Positions 18,668 to 28,038 of a DNA stretch of 64,000 nucleotides are shown here, in pieces; the first letter of the stretch is position 1, and each line of letters opens with the position of its first letter. This stretch comes from Bacteroidia bacterium (GTDB taxonomy: Bacteria; Bacteroidota; Bacteroidia; Chitinophagales; Chitinophagaceae), in contig JAUICZ010000002.1 of assembly GCA_030429205.1 (NCBI GenBank), positions 186,001-250,000 on the forward strand, written 5' to 3'. The notes under the pieces are model-generated. The model made no database searches, was not told where the DNA came from, and saw only the letters and a list, made by a program, of their open reading frames with translations. Both the position numbers and the translations under genes were made by a program.

Positions 18668-19795
18668 TTATAGATTACCTCTCTTTGCTTGCTCTCTTTC
18701 TATTGACTCGAACAACGCTTTAAAGTTACCTGCACCAAAGCTGCGTGCTCCTTTTCTTTGAATGATCTCAAAGAATAAAGTAGGACGATCTTCAATAGGC
18801 TTAGTGAAGATCTGTAACAGATAACCTTCGTCATCTCTATCTACTAGTATCTTCAATTCTTTAAGTGCTGCTACTTCCTCGTCAATATTACCAACTCTTT
18901 CTAAAAGAGTATCATAATATGCGTCAGGCGTATCTAAGAACTCAATACCACGTGATTTAAGTTCTTTTACTGTAGCTAATATGTCATGTGTGGCTACTGC
19001 TATGTGTTGTACTCCTTCACCTTCATAGAAGTCAAGATATTCTTCGATCTGTGATTTTTTCTTACCCTCAGCAGGCTCGTTGATCGGGAATTTCACGTAA
19101 CCATTACCATTACTCATCACCTTACTCATTAATGCAGAGTACTCGGTATTGATATCTTTATCATCAAAAGTAAGAATGTTAGCAAAGCCCATTACATCTT
19201 CATACCACTTCACAGTTTCGTTCATACGTCCCCAACCTACATTACCTACACAGTGGTCCACATATAGTAGTCCTGTTTCAGTAGGATTGTATTCGCTTTT
19301 CCACTCTTCAAAGCCTGGCATAAACACACCATTATAGTTTTTACGCTCAATGAACATGTGTACTGTCTCACCATAAGTATAAATACCCGAGATACGTACC
19401 TCACCATGCTCATCAGTAATAGTAGTAGGCTCGGTGTGTGGTTTTGCACCACGTTTAGTAGTTTCTTCAAACGCACTATAAGCATCATCTACCCATAAAG
19501 CTAACACCTTAACACCATCACCATGCTTTTTAATATGTTCAGAAATCGGGTGGTCCGACTTCATTGGAGTAGTTAAAACCAGACGGATTTTATCTTGTTG
19601 CAAAACATAAGAAGCTCTGTCTTTCACACCTGTTTCAGGACCTGCATAGGCTACTGATTGAAAGCCAAATGCTGTTTTGTAGAAATGTGCTGCTTGCTTA
19701 GCATTACCTACATATAGCTCAATATAGTCAGTACCGTTAATTGGCAAAAAATCTTGAGCATTTGCCATTTTTTCACTCGCTGTTTGAGTTTCCAT
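18668..19795 (-). CDS. hppD: 4-hydroxyphenylpyruvate dioxygenase
   Basis: A 375-residue non-heme iron dioxygenase that converts 4-hydroxyphenylpyruvate to homogentisate in tyrosine breakdown. It consists of two VOC (glyoxalase-like) halves. The iron ligands expected for the family are visible: histidine in YVDHCVGNVGWG, histidine in VQHIAVATHD, and glutamate in TLFFEIIQRKGARSFGAGNF. The gene lies 37 bases after the homogentisate dioxygenase gene on the same strand, so the two form an operon for consecutive steps. Enzymes for the later steps (maleylacetoacetate isomerase, fumarylacetoacetase) are not in the window. Confidence 0.96.
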   Translation of the reverse strand: METQTASEKMANAQDFLPINGTDYIELYVGNAKQAAHFYKTAFGFQSVAYAGPETGVKDRASYVLQQDKIRLVLTTPMKSDHPISEHIKKHGDGVKVLALWVDDAYSAFEETTKRGAKPHTEPTTITDEHGEVRISGIYTYGETVHMFIERKNYNGVFMPGFEEWKSEYNPTETGLLYVDHCVGNVGWGRMNETVKWYEDVMGFANILTFDDKDINTEYSALMSKVMSNGNGYVKFPINEPAEGKKKSQIEEYLDFYEGEGVQHIAVATHDILATVKELKSRGIEFLDTPDAYYDTLLERVGNIDEEVAALKELKILVDRDDEGYLLQIFTKPIEDRPTLFFEIIQRKGARSFGAGNFKALFESIEREQAKRGNL

Positions 19796-19832
19796 ATCCT
19801 TATCTTTTTTTCTAAATGTTATACAATATTAT

Positions 19833-20990
19833 TTATTCAGCCCAGCTCATTTCATAACCTTCATCTTCAATTCCCTGAGCGTGTTTTGTCATTTTTAATG
19901 GGTAAAAAGTATCTACCATTACTGCCAGCTCACCTGTTTCTTTCTGTCCAATGCTTTTTTCTACCGCTCCCGGATGAGGCCCGTGAGGGATACCTGCAGG
20001 GTGCAAAGTTATCATTCCTTTTGTAACATGCTTACGACTCATGAAATCACCATCCACATAATACAATACTTCATCACTATCAATGTTACTGTGGTTGTAC
20101 GGCGCAGGTATTGCATCCGGATGATAATCGTACAAACGAGGTACAAAAGAGCAAATTACAAAGTTGCGTGCCTCGAATGTTTGGTGTACCGGTGGTGGTT
20201 GGTGTACACGTCCTGTAATAGGTTCAAAATCTTCTATGTTGAATGCATACGGGTATTCGCAGCCGTCCCAACCTACGACATCAAAAGGATGATTAGCATA
20301 CCACATAGGGTATAATAAACCTCTTTTCTTAGTCTGTATCAAAAACTCACCGGTTTCATCTATAGTCTGTAAGTCCTGAGGTTTGCGTACATCTCTCTCA
20401 CAGAAAGGAGAGTGCTCCAGCAATTGACCATAGCGGCTCATATAGCGTTTAGGAAATTGTATTGGGCTGAAAGACTCTGTTATAAATAATCTATTGTCTT
20501 CCGTATCAAACTCTATTTGATAAATACATCCGCGAGGGATAACCAGATAATCTCCATATCTGAATGGTATTTGCCCGTATTGAGTTTTTAGGGTACCCGT
20601 TCCTTTATGAACAAAGATCACCTCATCAGCATCACCATTTTTGTAAAAGCTATCTGTAAAGCTCTTTTTAGGTGCTGCGCAAGACATCTGGCAGTCATCA
20701 TTAAACAGTACTATTTTCCTGCTCTCCAAGTAATCATCTTCTGGTTTTACATTGAACCCCTGAAAGCTACGATGCTTTAAGATGTTATCAGTAGCAGCTT
20801 TGGGAGAAACATCAACAGGCTCTTCTGTACGGATGATCTGCGTTGGCGGGTGAACATGGTACAACAAAGAATAATTAGATGAAAAACCCTCTGTGCTAAA
20901 TAGTTGTTCTGAATACAGCTTCCCCTCATCGTTGCGGAACTGTACGTGCCTTTTATGCGGTATTTTACCTAAACTATAATAATGTGACAT
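19833..20990 (-). CDS. hmgA: Homogentisate 1,2-dioxygenase
   Basis: A 385-residue cupin-fold dioxygenase that opens the homogentisate ring to maleylacetoacetate. Family signatures include YPYAFNIEDFEPITGRVHQPPP, of which the histidine-rich end is conserved, the iron-ligand region HPAGIPHGPHPG, and DEVLYYVDGDF. It is shorter than proteobacterial HmgA (about 430 residues), as expected for Bacteroidota members. The operon order is hmgA then hppD. A good promoter match lies directly upstream (21005-21034). Confidence 0.94.
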   Translation of the reverse strand: MSHYYSLGKIPHKRHVQFRNDEGKLYSEQLFSTEGFSSNYSLLYHVHPPTQIIRTEEPVDVSPKAATDNILKHRSFQGFNVKPEDDYLESRKIVLFNDDCQMSCAAPKKSFTDSFYKNGDADEVIFVHKGTGTLKTQYGQIPFRYGDYLVIPRGCIYQIEFDTEDNRLFITESFSPIQFPKRYMSRYGQLLEHSPFCERDVRKPQDLQTIDETGEFLIQTKKRGLLYPMWYANHPFDVVGWDGCEYPYAFNIEDFEPITGRVHQPPPVHQTFEARNFVICSFVPRLYDYHPDAIPAPYNHSNIDSDEVLYYVDGDFMSRKHVTKGMITLHPAGIPHGPHPGAVEKSIGQKETGELAVMVDTFYPLKMTKHAQGIEDEGYEMSWAE

Positions 20991-21004
20991 ATCTGTGTTT
21001 CCAG

Positions 21005-21034
21005 CAAATTTAAGATATTGCCATGCTTTTGCAA
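21005..21034 (-). promoter_or_regulatory. Promoter of the hmgA-hppD operon
   Basis: On the minus strand TTG (21032-21034) is followed after exactly 19 nt by TAAATTTG (21005-21012). This fits the Bacteroidota -33/-7 arrangement. The -7 element lies about 14 bases before the hmgA start, so the leader would be very short. Confidence 0.55.
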
Positions 21035-21094
21035 TGAAATCACTTAAAAGCTGATATAAATCATAATTTTATCATCTGTAAAGCAAAAAATCAC

Positions 21095-21484
21095 ATGTCT
21101 AAAGAAGTTTATATCCCCGAAGGTTACAATAGAGTAATGCCATACCTCATCATCCAAAACACAGATGAATTCTTGGCTTTTACCAAATTGGTTTTTAGTG
21201 CTGAAGAAAAGATGAAAGTATTGCGCGACTCAACCACCATCATGCATGGTGAAATATTAATAGGGGAGAGCTGCATCATGTTTGCCGGCGCTACAGAAGA
21301 GTATACCGTACAAAATGCGGGTATGTATATAAATGTTGCCGATGCTGACGAAACATATAAAAAAGCACTAGATGCAGGAGGTACATCTATAATGGAACCT
21401 ACAGATCAAGAGTATGGTAGAAGTTGCGGAGTAAAAGACCCTTGCGGTAATACATGGTGGATCACTGCTACTGCAAAAGAGTAA
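21095..21484 (+). CDS. VOC-family (glyoxalase/PhnB-like) protein
   Basis: A 129-residue single-domain VOC protein of the PhnB-like group. Typical strings are MPYLIIQNTDEFLAFTKLVF at the start, ADADETYKKALDAGGT in the middle, and YGRSCGVKDPCGNTWWI at the end. The family includes metal-dependent lyases, dioxygenases and resistance proteins, so no substrate can be named. It reads divergently from hmgA. Its stop overlaps the convergent DUF445 gene by 17 bases. Confidence 0.85.
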   Translation: MSKEVYIPEGYNRVMPYLIIQNTDEFLAFTKLVFSAEEKMKVLRDSTTIMHGEILIGESCIMFAGATEEYTVQNAGMYINVADADETYKKALDAGGTSIMEPTDQEYGRSCGVKDPCGNTWWITATAKE

Positions 21485-22064
21485 TAGCGACTTGTAGTAA
21501 ACCGATCAGGAAACCAACTACGCCACCCAGTATCTCTACAAAACGGAATTCTTTTTTCATGATGGCAAAAAGTATCTCTTCTAACTTGTCAGACGAGAAG
21601 CCTGCAACTTTTTCCGTCACCATCTGTTCAATGTCTATTTTCTCTTGAAGGCCTTCCGTGTATTCGCCAATAATTTGAGGAAGTAATGCATTGATCTCAT
21701 CCATCATGCCTTCTTTGATCTTGTCCAGCGTTTTGCCGGTAACAAACATAGAGATCACAGGTATTTTCTCCTTCAAACGAACCTCGAGAAAAGTATTGAT
21801 ATGCGCCTCAATAGTTGGGGTTAAAGATTCCAGCTGTTTAGGATCTTTTAGCCGTTCTGCTATTTCATCAAAGTGTAGCAACTCGTTGGCTACGAGTACG
21901 CCTAGTTTTTGTGCAAATTGCTGTTGTCTTTTAGGAAAGATGCCCTGCACTTTTAAGCCCAGAATATTAATAGGCTCTTTAGGGTGAAAAAGCATTTTAA
22001 TAGCTATCCAGTTGGTGAAATAACCAATGAAAGCCGATATTACGGGTATTAAATATATTAGCAT
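21468..22064 (-). CDS. DUF445 family membrane protein
   Basis: A 198-residue protein with hydrophobic segments at both ends (about residues 3-20 and 175-197) and an amphipathic middle. The start, with GYFTNWIAIKMLFHPKEP, is the conserved signature of DUF445 (YheB-like) proteins. These are predicted inner-membrane proteins of unknown function. It lies 21 bases after rfbA on the same strand, so it may be co-transcribed with the sugar-nucleotide genes. Confidence 0.82.
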   Translation of the reverse strand: MLIYLIPVISAFIGYFTNWIAIKMLFHPKEPINILGLKVQGIFPKRQQQFAQKLGVLVANELLHFDEIAERLKDPKQLESLTPTIEAHINTFLEVRLKEKIPVISMFVTGKTLDKIKEGMMDEINALLPQIIGEYTEGLQEKIDIEQMVTEKVAGFSSDKLEEILFAIMKKEFRFVEILGGVVGFLIGLLQVAITLLQ

Positions 22065-22085
22065 TTCTCTCTACGCAAATCTCTT

Positions 22086-22964
22086 TTAGAACATATACGA
22101 TTTCTCTTCGGCTATCATTTTAAGATACACTCCATAACCGCTCTTCTTGAACTTCTCTGCTTGTTCCAATAACTGATCTTTATTAATGAACCCTCTTCTG
22201 AAGGCTATTTCTTCAATACAACCAACTTTAAGGCCTTGACGTTTTTCAATCACATCAATAAACTGTCCGGCTTCTTGCAAAGAGTCAAAAGTACCTGTAT
22301 CCAACCAAGCGGTACCTCTGTCCAGCACACCAACTTCCAGTTTGCCTTGCTCCAGGTATGTTTTGTTTACATCTGTAATCTCTAGCTCTCCACGATGAGA
22401 AGGCTTAATGTTCTTTGCAATTTCTATCACATTATTATCATAGAAGTACAAGCCCGGTACGGCAAAGTTTGATTTTGGTTTTGCGGGTTTCTCCTCGATA
22501 CTTACCACTTTAAAATCATCATCAAAATCAACAACACCATAACGCTCGGGGTCGCTCACTTGATACGCAAATACAACAGCACCATCAGGGTTAGCTTTAC
22601 TTTGCAACAGCTTACTCATGCCAGATCCATAGAAGATGTTATCACCCAATATCAATGCAACACTGTCATCACCTACAAAATCTTCACCAAGAATAAATGC
22701 TTGTGCAAGTCCTTCGGGTTTAGGTTGAATAACATATTCGAAACGACAACCTATTTGACTGCCATCACCAAGTAATTTTTTAAAGCCTGCCTGATCCTCG
22801 GGGGTAGTAATAATGAGTATTTCTCTGATACCTGCCTGCAACAAAGTTGAAAGCGGATAGTAGATCATTGGCTTGTCGTAAACAGGCATTAACTGCTTAC
22901 TTACAGCAATGGTTAAGGGATATAGTCTTGTTCCCGATCCTCCGGCTAAAATTATTCCTTTCAT
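22086..22964 (-). CDS. rfbA: Glucose-1-phosphate thymidylyltransferase
   Basis: A 292-residue nucleotidyltransferase that makes dTDP-glucose from dTTP and glucose-1-phosphate, the first step of dTDP-deoxysugar synthesis. The N-terminal signature [17 protein letters not shown], the [18 protein letters not shown] segment and the LGDNIFYG motif are all present. The start overlaps the stop of rfbB (TAATG), showing translational coupling. The product feeds RfbB, and later steps (rfbC, rfbD) are not in the window. Confidence 0.96.
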   Translation of the reverse strand: MKGIILAGGSGTRLYPLTIAVSKQLMPVYDKPMIYYPLSTLLQAGIREILIITTPEDQAGFKKLLGDGSQIGCRFEYVIQPKPEGLAQAFILGEDFVGDDSVALILGDNIFYGSGMSKLLQSKANPDGAVVFAYQVSDPERYGVVDFDDDFKVVSIEEKPAKPKSNFAVPGLYFYDNNVIEIAKNIKPSHRGELEITDVNKTYLEQGKLEVGVLDRGTAWLDTGTFDSLQEAGQFIDVIEKRQGLKVGCIEEIAFRRGFINKDQLLEQAEKFKKSGYGVYLKMIAEEKSYMF

Positions 22965-24013
22965 TATGCGTATTGCTTTTCGTAATATTTTTGGTAATCA
23001 CCCGACGTGACATTGTTCAACCACTCCTCGTTATTCAAATACCAATCTATAGTAATAGACAACCCTTCTTCAAAAGTTACAGAAGGTTCCCAACCCAGCT
23101 CATTTTTTATCTTATTGGCATCAATGGCATAGCGCCTGTCGTGTCCGGGACGATCTTTAACGTAAGTAATTAGTTCCTCTGATGTGCCTGCTTCTCTGCC
23201 CAGCTTCTCATCCATTTGCTTACACAACAGCTTGATGAGCTCTATATTCTGCCACTCATTAAAACCGCCAATATTATAAGTTTCGCCTTGCTTGCCGTTA
23301 TGATACACTGTATCAATCGCGCGTGCATGGTCTACCACGTACAACCAGTCGCGAGTGTATTTACCATCACCATATACAGGCAGTGGTTTGTTGTTTCTAA
23401 TGTTGTTTATGAATAGTGGTAATAGTTTTTCAGGAAACTGGTTTTGGCCATAGTTGTTAGAACAGTTAGTTACCACAAATGGCATACCGTATGTGTTACC
23501 ATATGCTCTTACCAAATGGTCTGAGGATGCTTTTGAGGCAGAGTAGGGCGATTGTGGGTCGTAAGGAGTAGTCTCTAAAAAGAAACCTGTTTCTCCTAAA
23601 GAACCATACACTTCATCTGTAGAAATATGATAGAATAATTTCCCTTCATAATTATCTTTCCACAACTCACGTGCAGCATTCAATAAGTTAGCCGTACCCA
23701 TCACATTGGTATAAATGAAAGCATTCGGGTCTGTAATAGAACGGTCTACATGACTTTCTGCTGCCAGATGCACCACACCGTCGAACTTATACTGATCGAA
23801 TAGCTTATTGATATGTTCAGCATCGGTAATATCAGCCTTTTCAAAGATGTAGTTATCTGCTTTTTCAATATCCTTCAGGTTCTCCAAATTGCCTGCATAG
23901 GTTAGTGCATCCAGATTCACGATCTTATATTCAGGGTATTTAGTAACAAACAACCTTACTACATGAGAGCCTATAAAGCCCGCACCACCTGTGATGAGTA
24001 TTGTTTTATTCAT
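22964..24013 (-). CDS. rfbB: dTDP-glucose 4,6-dehydratase
   Basis: A 349-residue short-chain dehydrogenase-type enzyme that converts dTDP-glucose to dTDP-4-keto-6-deoxyglucose. The NAD-binding motif is [14 protein letters not shown] near the N-terminus. The catalytic pieces are [11 protein letters not shown] and [20 protein letters not shown] (the YxxxK pair). It is coupled to rfbA by a one-base overlap. Together they supply precursors for surface polysaccharide or for rhamnose used elsewhere, such as protein glycosylation. Confidence 0.96.
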   Translation of the reverse strand: MNKTILITGGAGFIGSHVVRLFVTKYPEYKIVNLDALTYAGNLENLKDIEKADNYIFEKADITDAEHINKLFDQYKFDGVVHLAAESHVDRSITDPNAFIYTNVMGTANLLNAARELWKDNYEGKLFYHISTDEVYGSLGETGFFLETTPYDPQSPYSASKASSDHLVRAYGNTYGMPFVVTNCSNNYGQNQFPEKLLPLFINNIRNNKPLPVYGDGKYTRDWLYVVDHARAIDTVYHNGKQGETYNIGGFNEWQNIELIKLLCKQMDEKLGREAGTSEELITYVKDRPGHDRRYAIDANKIKNELGWEPSVTFEEGLSITIDWYLNNEEWLNNVTSGDYQKYYEKQYA

Positions 24014-24066
24014 TTATTATTGAATGAGTAATAGTTAATCACGAAAATATATAAATAAAAAGAAAA

Positions 24067-24109
24067 GAGCCTTGTAAGACACGCTATTAGCAAATGTTTT
24101 ACAAAGCTC
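24067..24109 (-). terminator. Probable accC terminator
   Basis: Arms GAGC and TTGTAA (24067-24077) pair with TTACAA and GCTC (24099-24109) with one mismatch between them. On the minus strand a long T-rich tract follows. A second short palindrome (TATACC/GGTATA) sits next to the accC stop. Confidence 0.6.
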
Positions 24110-24133
24110 AATTAGTTTATACCGGAAGGTATA

Positions 24134-25471
24134 TTATTTCAATTCGAATGTTTCTATAAACTTGGTGGTGAAGTTACCAGCCTTAAAGTCTTCGTTCTGC
24201 ATCAGTTGTAAGTGGAAAGGTATTGTTGTTTTAATTCCCTCTATCACATACTCACTCAAAGCACGCTCCATAGTCTTAATAGCTTCTTCACGTGTTTGTG
24301 CAACAGCTATCAGCTTGGCGATCATACTATCGTAGAACGGAGGAATGGTATAACCTGCATATATATGCGAGTCGATACGTACACCATGGCCACCCGGCGT
24401 GTGCAGGGTAGTGATCTTACCCGGACTAGGGCGGAAATCGTTATACGGATCTTCTGCATTGATACGACACTCAATAGCATGCATAGTAGGCTCATAAACC
24501 CTGCCGCTAATCTTTTCGCCGGCAGCCAGTTTAATTTGCTCCTTTATCAAGTCGTAGTTGATTACCTCTTCTGTTACACAGTGTTCTACCTGGATACGTG
24601 TATTCATCTCCATAAAGTAGAAGTTACGGTGCTTATCTACCAAAAACTCAATAGTACCAACACTCTCGTAATTGATCGCTTTTGTAGCCTTGATAGCCGC
24701 CTCACCCATTGCGTGACGCAATTCCGGTGTCATGAAAGGAGAAGGAGATTCCTCTACCAACTTCTGGTGACGACGCTGTATAGAACAATCACGCTCACTC
24801 AGGTGACAAGCATTACCATACTGGTCACCTGCAATTTGTATTTCAATATGGCGAGGTTCTTCAACAAACTTCTCCATGTACAAACCATCGTTACTGAAAG
24901 AGGCTGCGGCTTCTGTTTTGGCACTGTCGAACGCCTTTTCCATTTCTTCTTCCTTCCATACCAGACGCATACCTTTACCACCACCACCGGCTGTAGCTTT
25001 CAATAGTACAGGGTAGCCAATACCTTTAGCCAGTTCTTTAGCTTCTTCTACACTTTCCAGCAAGCCTTCAGAACCGGGCACAACAGGTACACCCGCTTTG
25101 ATCATAGTATCCTTCGCGGTTACCTTATCACCCATCAGGCGCATCATCTCTCCGTTAGGACCGATGAACTTAATACCATACTCTTCGCATATATCAGCGA
25201 ATTCAGCATTCTCTGCAAGAAAACCGTAACCCGGGTGTATGGCATCTGCATTTGTTATCTCTGCAGCAGCCATGATACGTGGTATATTCAAGTAAGAGTC
25301 AGAGCTCTGTGCTTTACCAATACACACTGCCTCATCAGCAAAACGTACATGCAGGCTATCAGCGTCAGCAGTAGAGTATACCGCTACCGTTTCTATACCC
25401 ATTTCGTGGCAAGTACGTATTACGCGCAAAGCTATTTCGCCTCTATTGGCTATTAATATCTTTTTGAACAT
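24134..25471 (-). CDS. accC: Acetyl-CoA carboxylase, biotin carboxylase subunit
   Basis: A 445-residue ATP-grasp enzyme that carboxylates the biotin on AccB, the first half of malonyl-CoA formation in fatty acid synthesis. The N-terminus [19 protein letters not shown] is diagnostic. The ATP-binding glycine loop [28 protein letters not shown] and [12 protein letters not shown] are all visible. I chose the ATG at 25471 since it begins the conserved sequence; an upstream in-frame start at 25504 would add eleven residues. It lies 72 bases downstream of accB. Confidence 0.96.
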   Translation of the reverse strand: MFKKILIANRGEIALRVIRTCHEMGIETVAVYSTADADSLHVRFADEAVCIGKAQSSDSYLNIPRIMAAAEITNADAIHPGYGFLAENAEFADICEEYGIKFIGPNGEMMRLMGDKVTAKDTMIKAGVPVVPGSEGLLESVEEAKELAKGIGYPVLLKATAGGGGKGMRLVWKEEEMEKAFDSAKTEAAASFSNDGLYMEKFVEEPRHIEIQIAGDQYGNACHLSERDCSIQRRHQKLVEESPSPFMTPELRHAMGEAAIKATKAINYESVGTIEFLVDKHRNFYFMEMNTRIQVEHCVTEEVINYDLIKEQIKLAAGEKISGRVYEPTMHAIECRINAEDPYNDFRPSPGKITTLHTPGGHGVRIDSHIYAGYTIPPFYDSMIAKLIAVAQTREEAIKTMERALSEYVIEGIKTTIPFHLQLMQNEDFKAGNFTTKFIETFELK

Positions 25472-25543
25472 AATTCTCAACAATTGATACAAGCCCGATG
25501 ACAACCGGGATTGTATAGTTTTAAAAAAATTGAGCTATTGTAC

Positions 25544-26029
25544 TTAAGCCGGCTCTACTAAGAATAATGGCTGATCGTATTCAACAGGTGTAGCGTCATC
25601 TACCAATACCTTAACGATCTTACCGCTCACCTCTGATTCTATTTCATTAAACAACTTCATCGCCTCAATGATACAAATATGATCACCTGTATTGATGTTA
25701 TCGCCAACGTTAATGAATGGAGGTTCACCCGGTTTAGGGCTGCGGTAGAATGTACCGATCATTGGAGATTTGATCTCTATTGTGTTTGATGCAGGAGTAG
25801 CCTCTGCTGCAGGTTGAGCCGCAGGAGCTTCTGCTACAGGTGCAGCAGCAACAGGTTGCGGAGCCGCAGCTATATGCTGTTGTTGTGGCGCTTGTACCGT
25901 TACTATTTTTTGCTCTGCTTCTTGCTTTTGCTTGATGGTGATCTCAAAGTCACCGTCCTTTATTTTTAACTCGTTGAGTTCAGACTTGTTTACAGCCTTG
26001 ATCAACTCTTGAATTTGCTTTAAATCCAT
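25544..26029 (-). CDS. accB: Acetyl-CoA carboxylase biotin carboxyl carrier protein
   Basis: A 161-residue carrier protein. The C-terminal biotinyl domain contains the motif CIIEAMKLFNEIESE, where K125 is the biotinylated lysine. A flexible Ala/Pro-rich linker spans about residues 47-80, and the N-terminal helical part (DLKQIQELIKAVNKS) resembles other AccB proteins. It partners with AccC next door and lies 29 bases after efp, forming an efp-accB-accC operon of a kind widely found in bacteria. Confidence 0.96.
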   Translation of the reverse strand: MDLKQIQELIKAVNKSELNELKIKDGDFEITIKQKQEAEQKIVTVQAPQQQHIAAAPQPVAAAPVAEAPAAQPAAEATPASNTIEIKSPMIGTFYRSPKPGEPPFINVGDNINTGDHICIIEAMKLFNEIESEVSGKIVKVLVDDATPVEYDQPLFLVEPA

Positions 26030-26058
26030 ACGTTTATTGTTGTTTTTTACGGGTAATA

Positions 26059-26625
26059 TTATTCTTTAACACGCTCCATATAAGAGCCGGTTTTACTGTC
26101 AATTCTAATTTTTTCACCTGTATCTACAAACAAAGGAACATTTACCGAAGCACCAGTTTCTACAGTTGCAGGCTTAAGGGTACGTGTGGCAGTATCACCT
26201 TTAAGTCCGGGTTCTGTGTATGTAACTTCCAGTACAATGTTACTTGGCAGTTCAGCCGTCATAGGGCTGTCTGTGTCTGTATTGAACATTACAAAACATT
26301 CCTGACCATCTTTGTACAGGCCGGGGTTGTCTATCTGTTCTTCATTTAAAGTTACTTGTTCAAAAGTTTCAGAATCCATGAAGTTGTATCCCATCTCGTC
26401 TTTATATAAAAACTGATAGTTACGCTTTTCTATACGTATCGGATAAATAGTATCGCCGGAGTTCCATGTATGCTCAATAGAGCGATTGTTATCTACACCC
26501 TTTAGCTTAGCCCAAACCTTAGCGGCTGCACGTGCAGTTTTGTTCTGTCCGAATTCAACTATGGAATATAGATTATTATCCAACTTGATGATCATTCCAT
26601 TTCTGATATCTGATGTTGATGCCAT
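26059..26625 (-). CDS. efp: Elongation factor P with an arginine at the loop tip
   Basis: A 188-residue EF-P that helps ribosomes pass polyproline stretches. It has the three-domain beta-barrel layout and the C-terminal signature with GDTATRTLKPATVETGA. The loop that enters the peptidyl-transferase centre reads NKTARAAAKVWAKLK. Aligned by eye on the KLK anchor, the usual modified lysine (K34 of E. coli, PGKGQ) is arginine here (R32), as in Pseudomonas aeruginosa EF-P (NKSGR). The typical PGKG is absent. Efp heads the accB-accC operon. A TACTTTTG site lies 22 bases upstream (26647-26654). Confidence 0.94.
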   Translation of the reverse strand: MASTSDIRNGMIIKLDNNLYSIVEFGQNKTARAAAKVWAKLKGVDNNRSIEHTWNSGDTIYPIRIEKRNYQFLYKDEMGYNFMDSETFEQVTLNEEQIDNPGLYKDGQECFVMFNTDTDSPMTAELPSNIVLEVTYTEPGLKGDTATRTLKPATVETGASVNVPLFVDTGEKIRIDSKTGSYMERVKE

Positions 26626-26646
26626 ATTTTGATTTTATGCGAGAAG

Positions 26647-26654
26647 CAAAAGTA
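26647..26654 (-). promoter_or_regulatory. Possible -7 element for the efp-accB-accC operon
   Basis: The minus strand reads TACTTTTG, fitting TAnnTTTG. The nearest TTG lies 23 nt upstream, a little far for a standard -33 element. Confidence 0.4.
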
Positions 26655-26672
26655 ACCTGAAAATGTAAAAAA

Positions 26673-27914
26673 TTACACAATATGGTCTCCTAAAATCATT
26701 TTTTTGACCGGATTGTTGCCAAAATCATACGGAATGTATGAATATGACGGCATTTTCTGTGTTACGATCAGGTTTGCCTTTTTGCCTTTTGCGATGGTTC
26801 CTATCTCGTTAGACATCTCTAATGCAGCTGCCCCATTGATGGTTACAGAGTTTATAGCCTCTGCCGGCGTCATTTTAAGCTGGGTACAGGCCAATGTTAG
26901 TAAAAACGGAATATTCCCCGACGGGCAAGATCCCGGATTATAATCTGTAGCTAAACAAACAGGCAAGTCTGCGTCTATTAATTTTCTTGCAGGCTGATAA
27001 GATATACCTAAGAAAAACGCTGCACCCGGCAGTAGTGTAGGTATGGTATTGCTACCTCTTAAAGCCTCGATCTCTTCATCTCCCATAGCCTCCAGATGAT
27101 CTACACTTACAGCATTGTGTTTTACCCCTACCTGTACACCACCAGAGCGGTGTAGTTGGTTGGCATGTATCTTGGCCTTCAGGCCATACTTAGCACCAGC
27201 TTCTAATAATCGGTCTGTTTCTTCTACGCTAAAAAAGCCTTTTTCGCAGAAGGTATCCATATAATCTGCCAGCCCTTCGTCTGCTACTACAGGCAGCATT
27301 TTGTCTATAATTAAGTTTAAGTAACCTTCGTGATTTTCTTTATAATCAACAGGATATGCGTGTGCAGCAAGAAAAGATGATTTGATGGGTATAGGGCTAT
27401 GTTCCTTTAATTTCTTAATAACCCTGAGCATTTTCAGCTCTCCTTCAACACTTAGTCCGTAACCACTTTTTATCTCGATAGCTCCCGTTCCTTGTGCTAT
27501 TACTCTGTGCAAACGCTCTAGGCTTTCATCAAATAACTGCTCTTCATCTATCTCGCTCAGCTTCTGTGCAGAGTTCAAAATACCACCTCCTCTGCGTGCT
27601 ATTTCCTCATAGCTCAGTCCGTTTATTCTATCTACAAACTCCTGCTCGCGAGAAGATGCAAATACAAGATGCGTATGCGAATCTACCCATGCCGGTAATA
27701 CCAGTCCACCGCCTACATCCATCACATCGTTTGCCTGTACGGTATGGGCATGCTCCATATCGCCAAAGTCTTTAATGATGCCATCCTCTATAAATAGCCA
27801 GGCATTTTCTATAACAGGCAAGTCTTTCATCTCTGCACCACGAACATTTGGTTTGTATTTGGTGCCTCTCTCAACATTGCACAGCTGTTTTATGTTTGTC
27901 AGTAGTAAATGCAT
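26673..27914 (-). CDS. hutI: Imidazolonepropionase
   Basis: A 413-residue amidohydrolase that opens imidazolone propionate in histidine degradation. The metal-binding motif DSHTHLVFASSREQE, the segment AIEIKSGYGLS, the HANQLHRSGG motif, VDHLEAM and the C-terminal ATDYNPGSCPSGN match HutI. It belongs to a pathway that needs HutH, HutU and a final hydrolase, none of which is in the window. It is probably transcribed from its own promoter at 27935-27965. Confidence 0.95.
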   Translation of the reverse strand: MHLLLTNIKQLCNVERGTKYKPNVRGAEMKDLPVIENAWLFIEDGIIKDFGDMEHAHTVQANDVMDVGGGLVLPAWVDSHTHLVFASSREQEFVDRINGLSYEEIARRGGGILNSAQKLSEIDEEQLFDESLERLHRVIAQGTGAIEIKSGYGLSVEGELKMLRVIKKLKEHSPIPIKSSFLAAHAYPVDYKENHEGYLNLIIDKMLPVVADEGLADYMDTFCEKGFFSVEETDRLLEAGAKYGLKAKIHANQLHRSGGVQVGVKHNAVSVDHLEAMGDEEIEALRGSNTIPTLLPGAAFFLGISYQPARKLIDADLPVCLATDYNPGSCPSGNIPFLLTLACTQLKMTPAEAINSVTINGAAALEMSNEIGTIAKGKKANLIVTQKMPSYSYIPYDFGNNPVKKMILGDHIV

Positions 27915-27934
27915 ATTCTGTATTTGTAGTCACT

Positions 27935-27965
27935 CAAAAGTAAAGGCTAAGAGCTTAGAGGACAA
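27935..27965 (-). promoter_or_regulatory. Promoter of hutI
   Basis: On the minus strand TTG (27963-27965) is followed after 20 nt by TACTTTTG (27935-27942), fitting the Bacteroidota consensus. The -7 element lies 20 bases before the start codon. Confidence 0.5.
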
Positions 27966-28038
27966 GGAAATGGTTAAATAAATAACAAACTTATCACAAG
28001 GTAGTACTCATTAATTCTGGCAAACTATCTTTACAGTC

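Noticed and set aside
22086-24013. A complete rhamnose or polysaccharide cluster
   Set aside because: Only rfbA and rfbB are present. No rfbC, rfbD, transporter or polymerising genes are nearby.
24212-25006. 264-codon plus-strand frame opposite accC
   Set aside because: It runs fully antisense to the strongly conserved accC gene. Its translation is rich in C, H, Y and T with no family pattern, as expected from the reverse of a coding strand.
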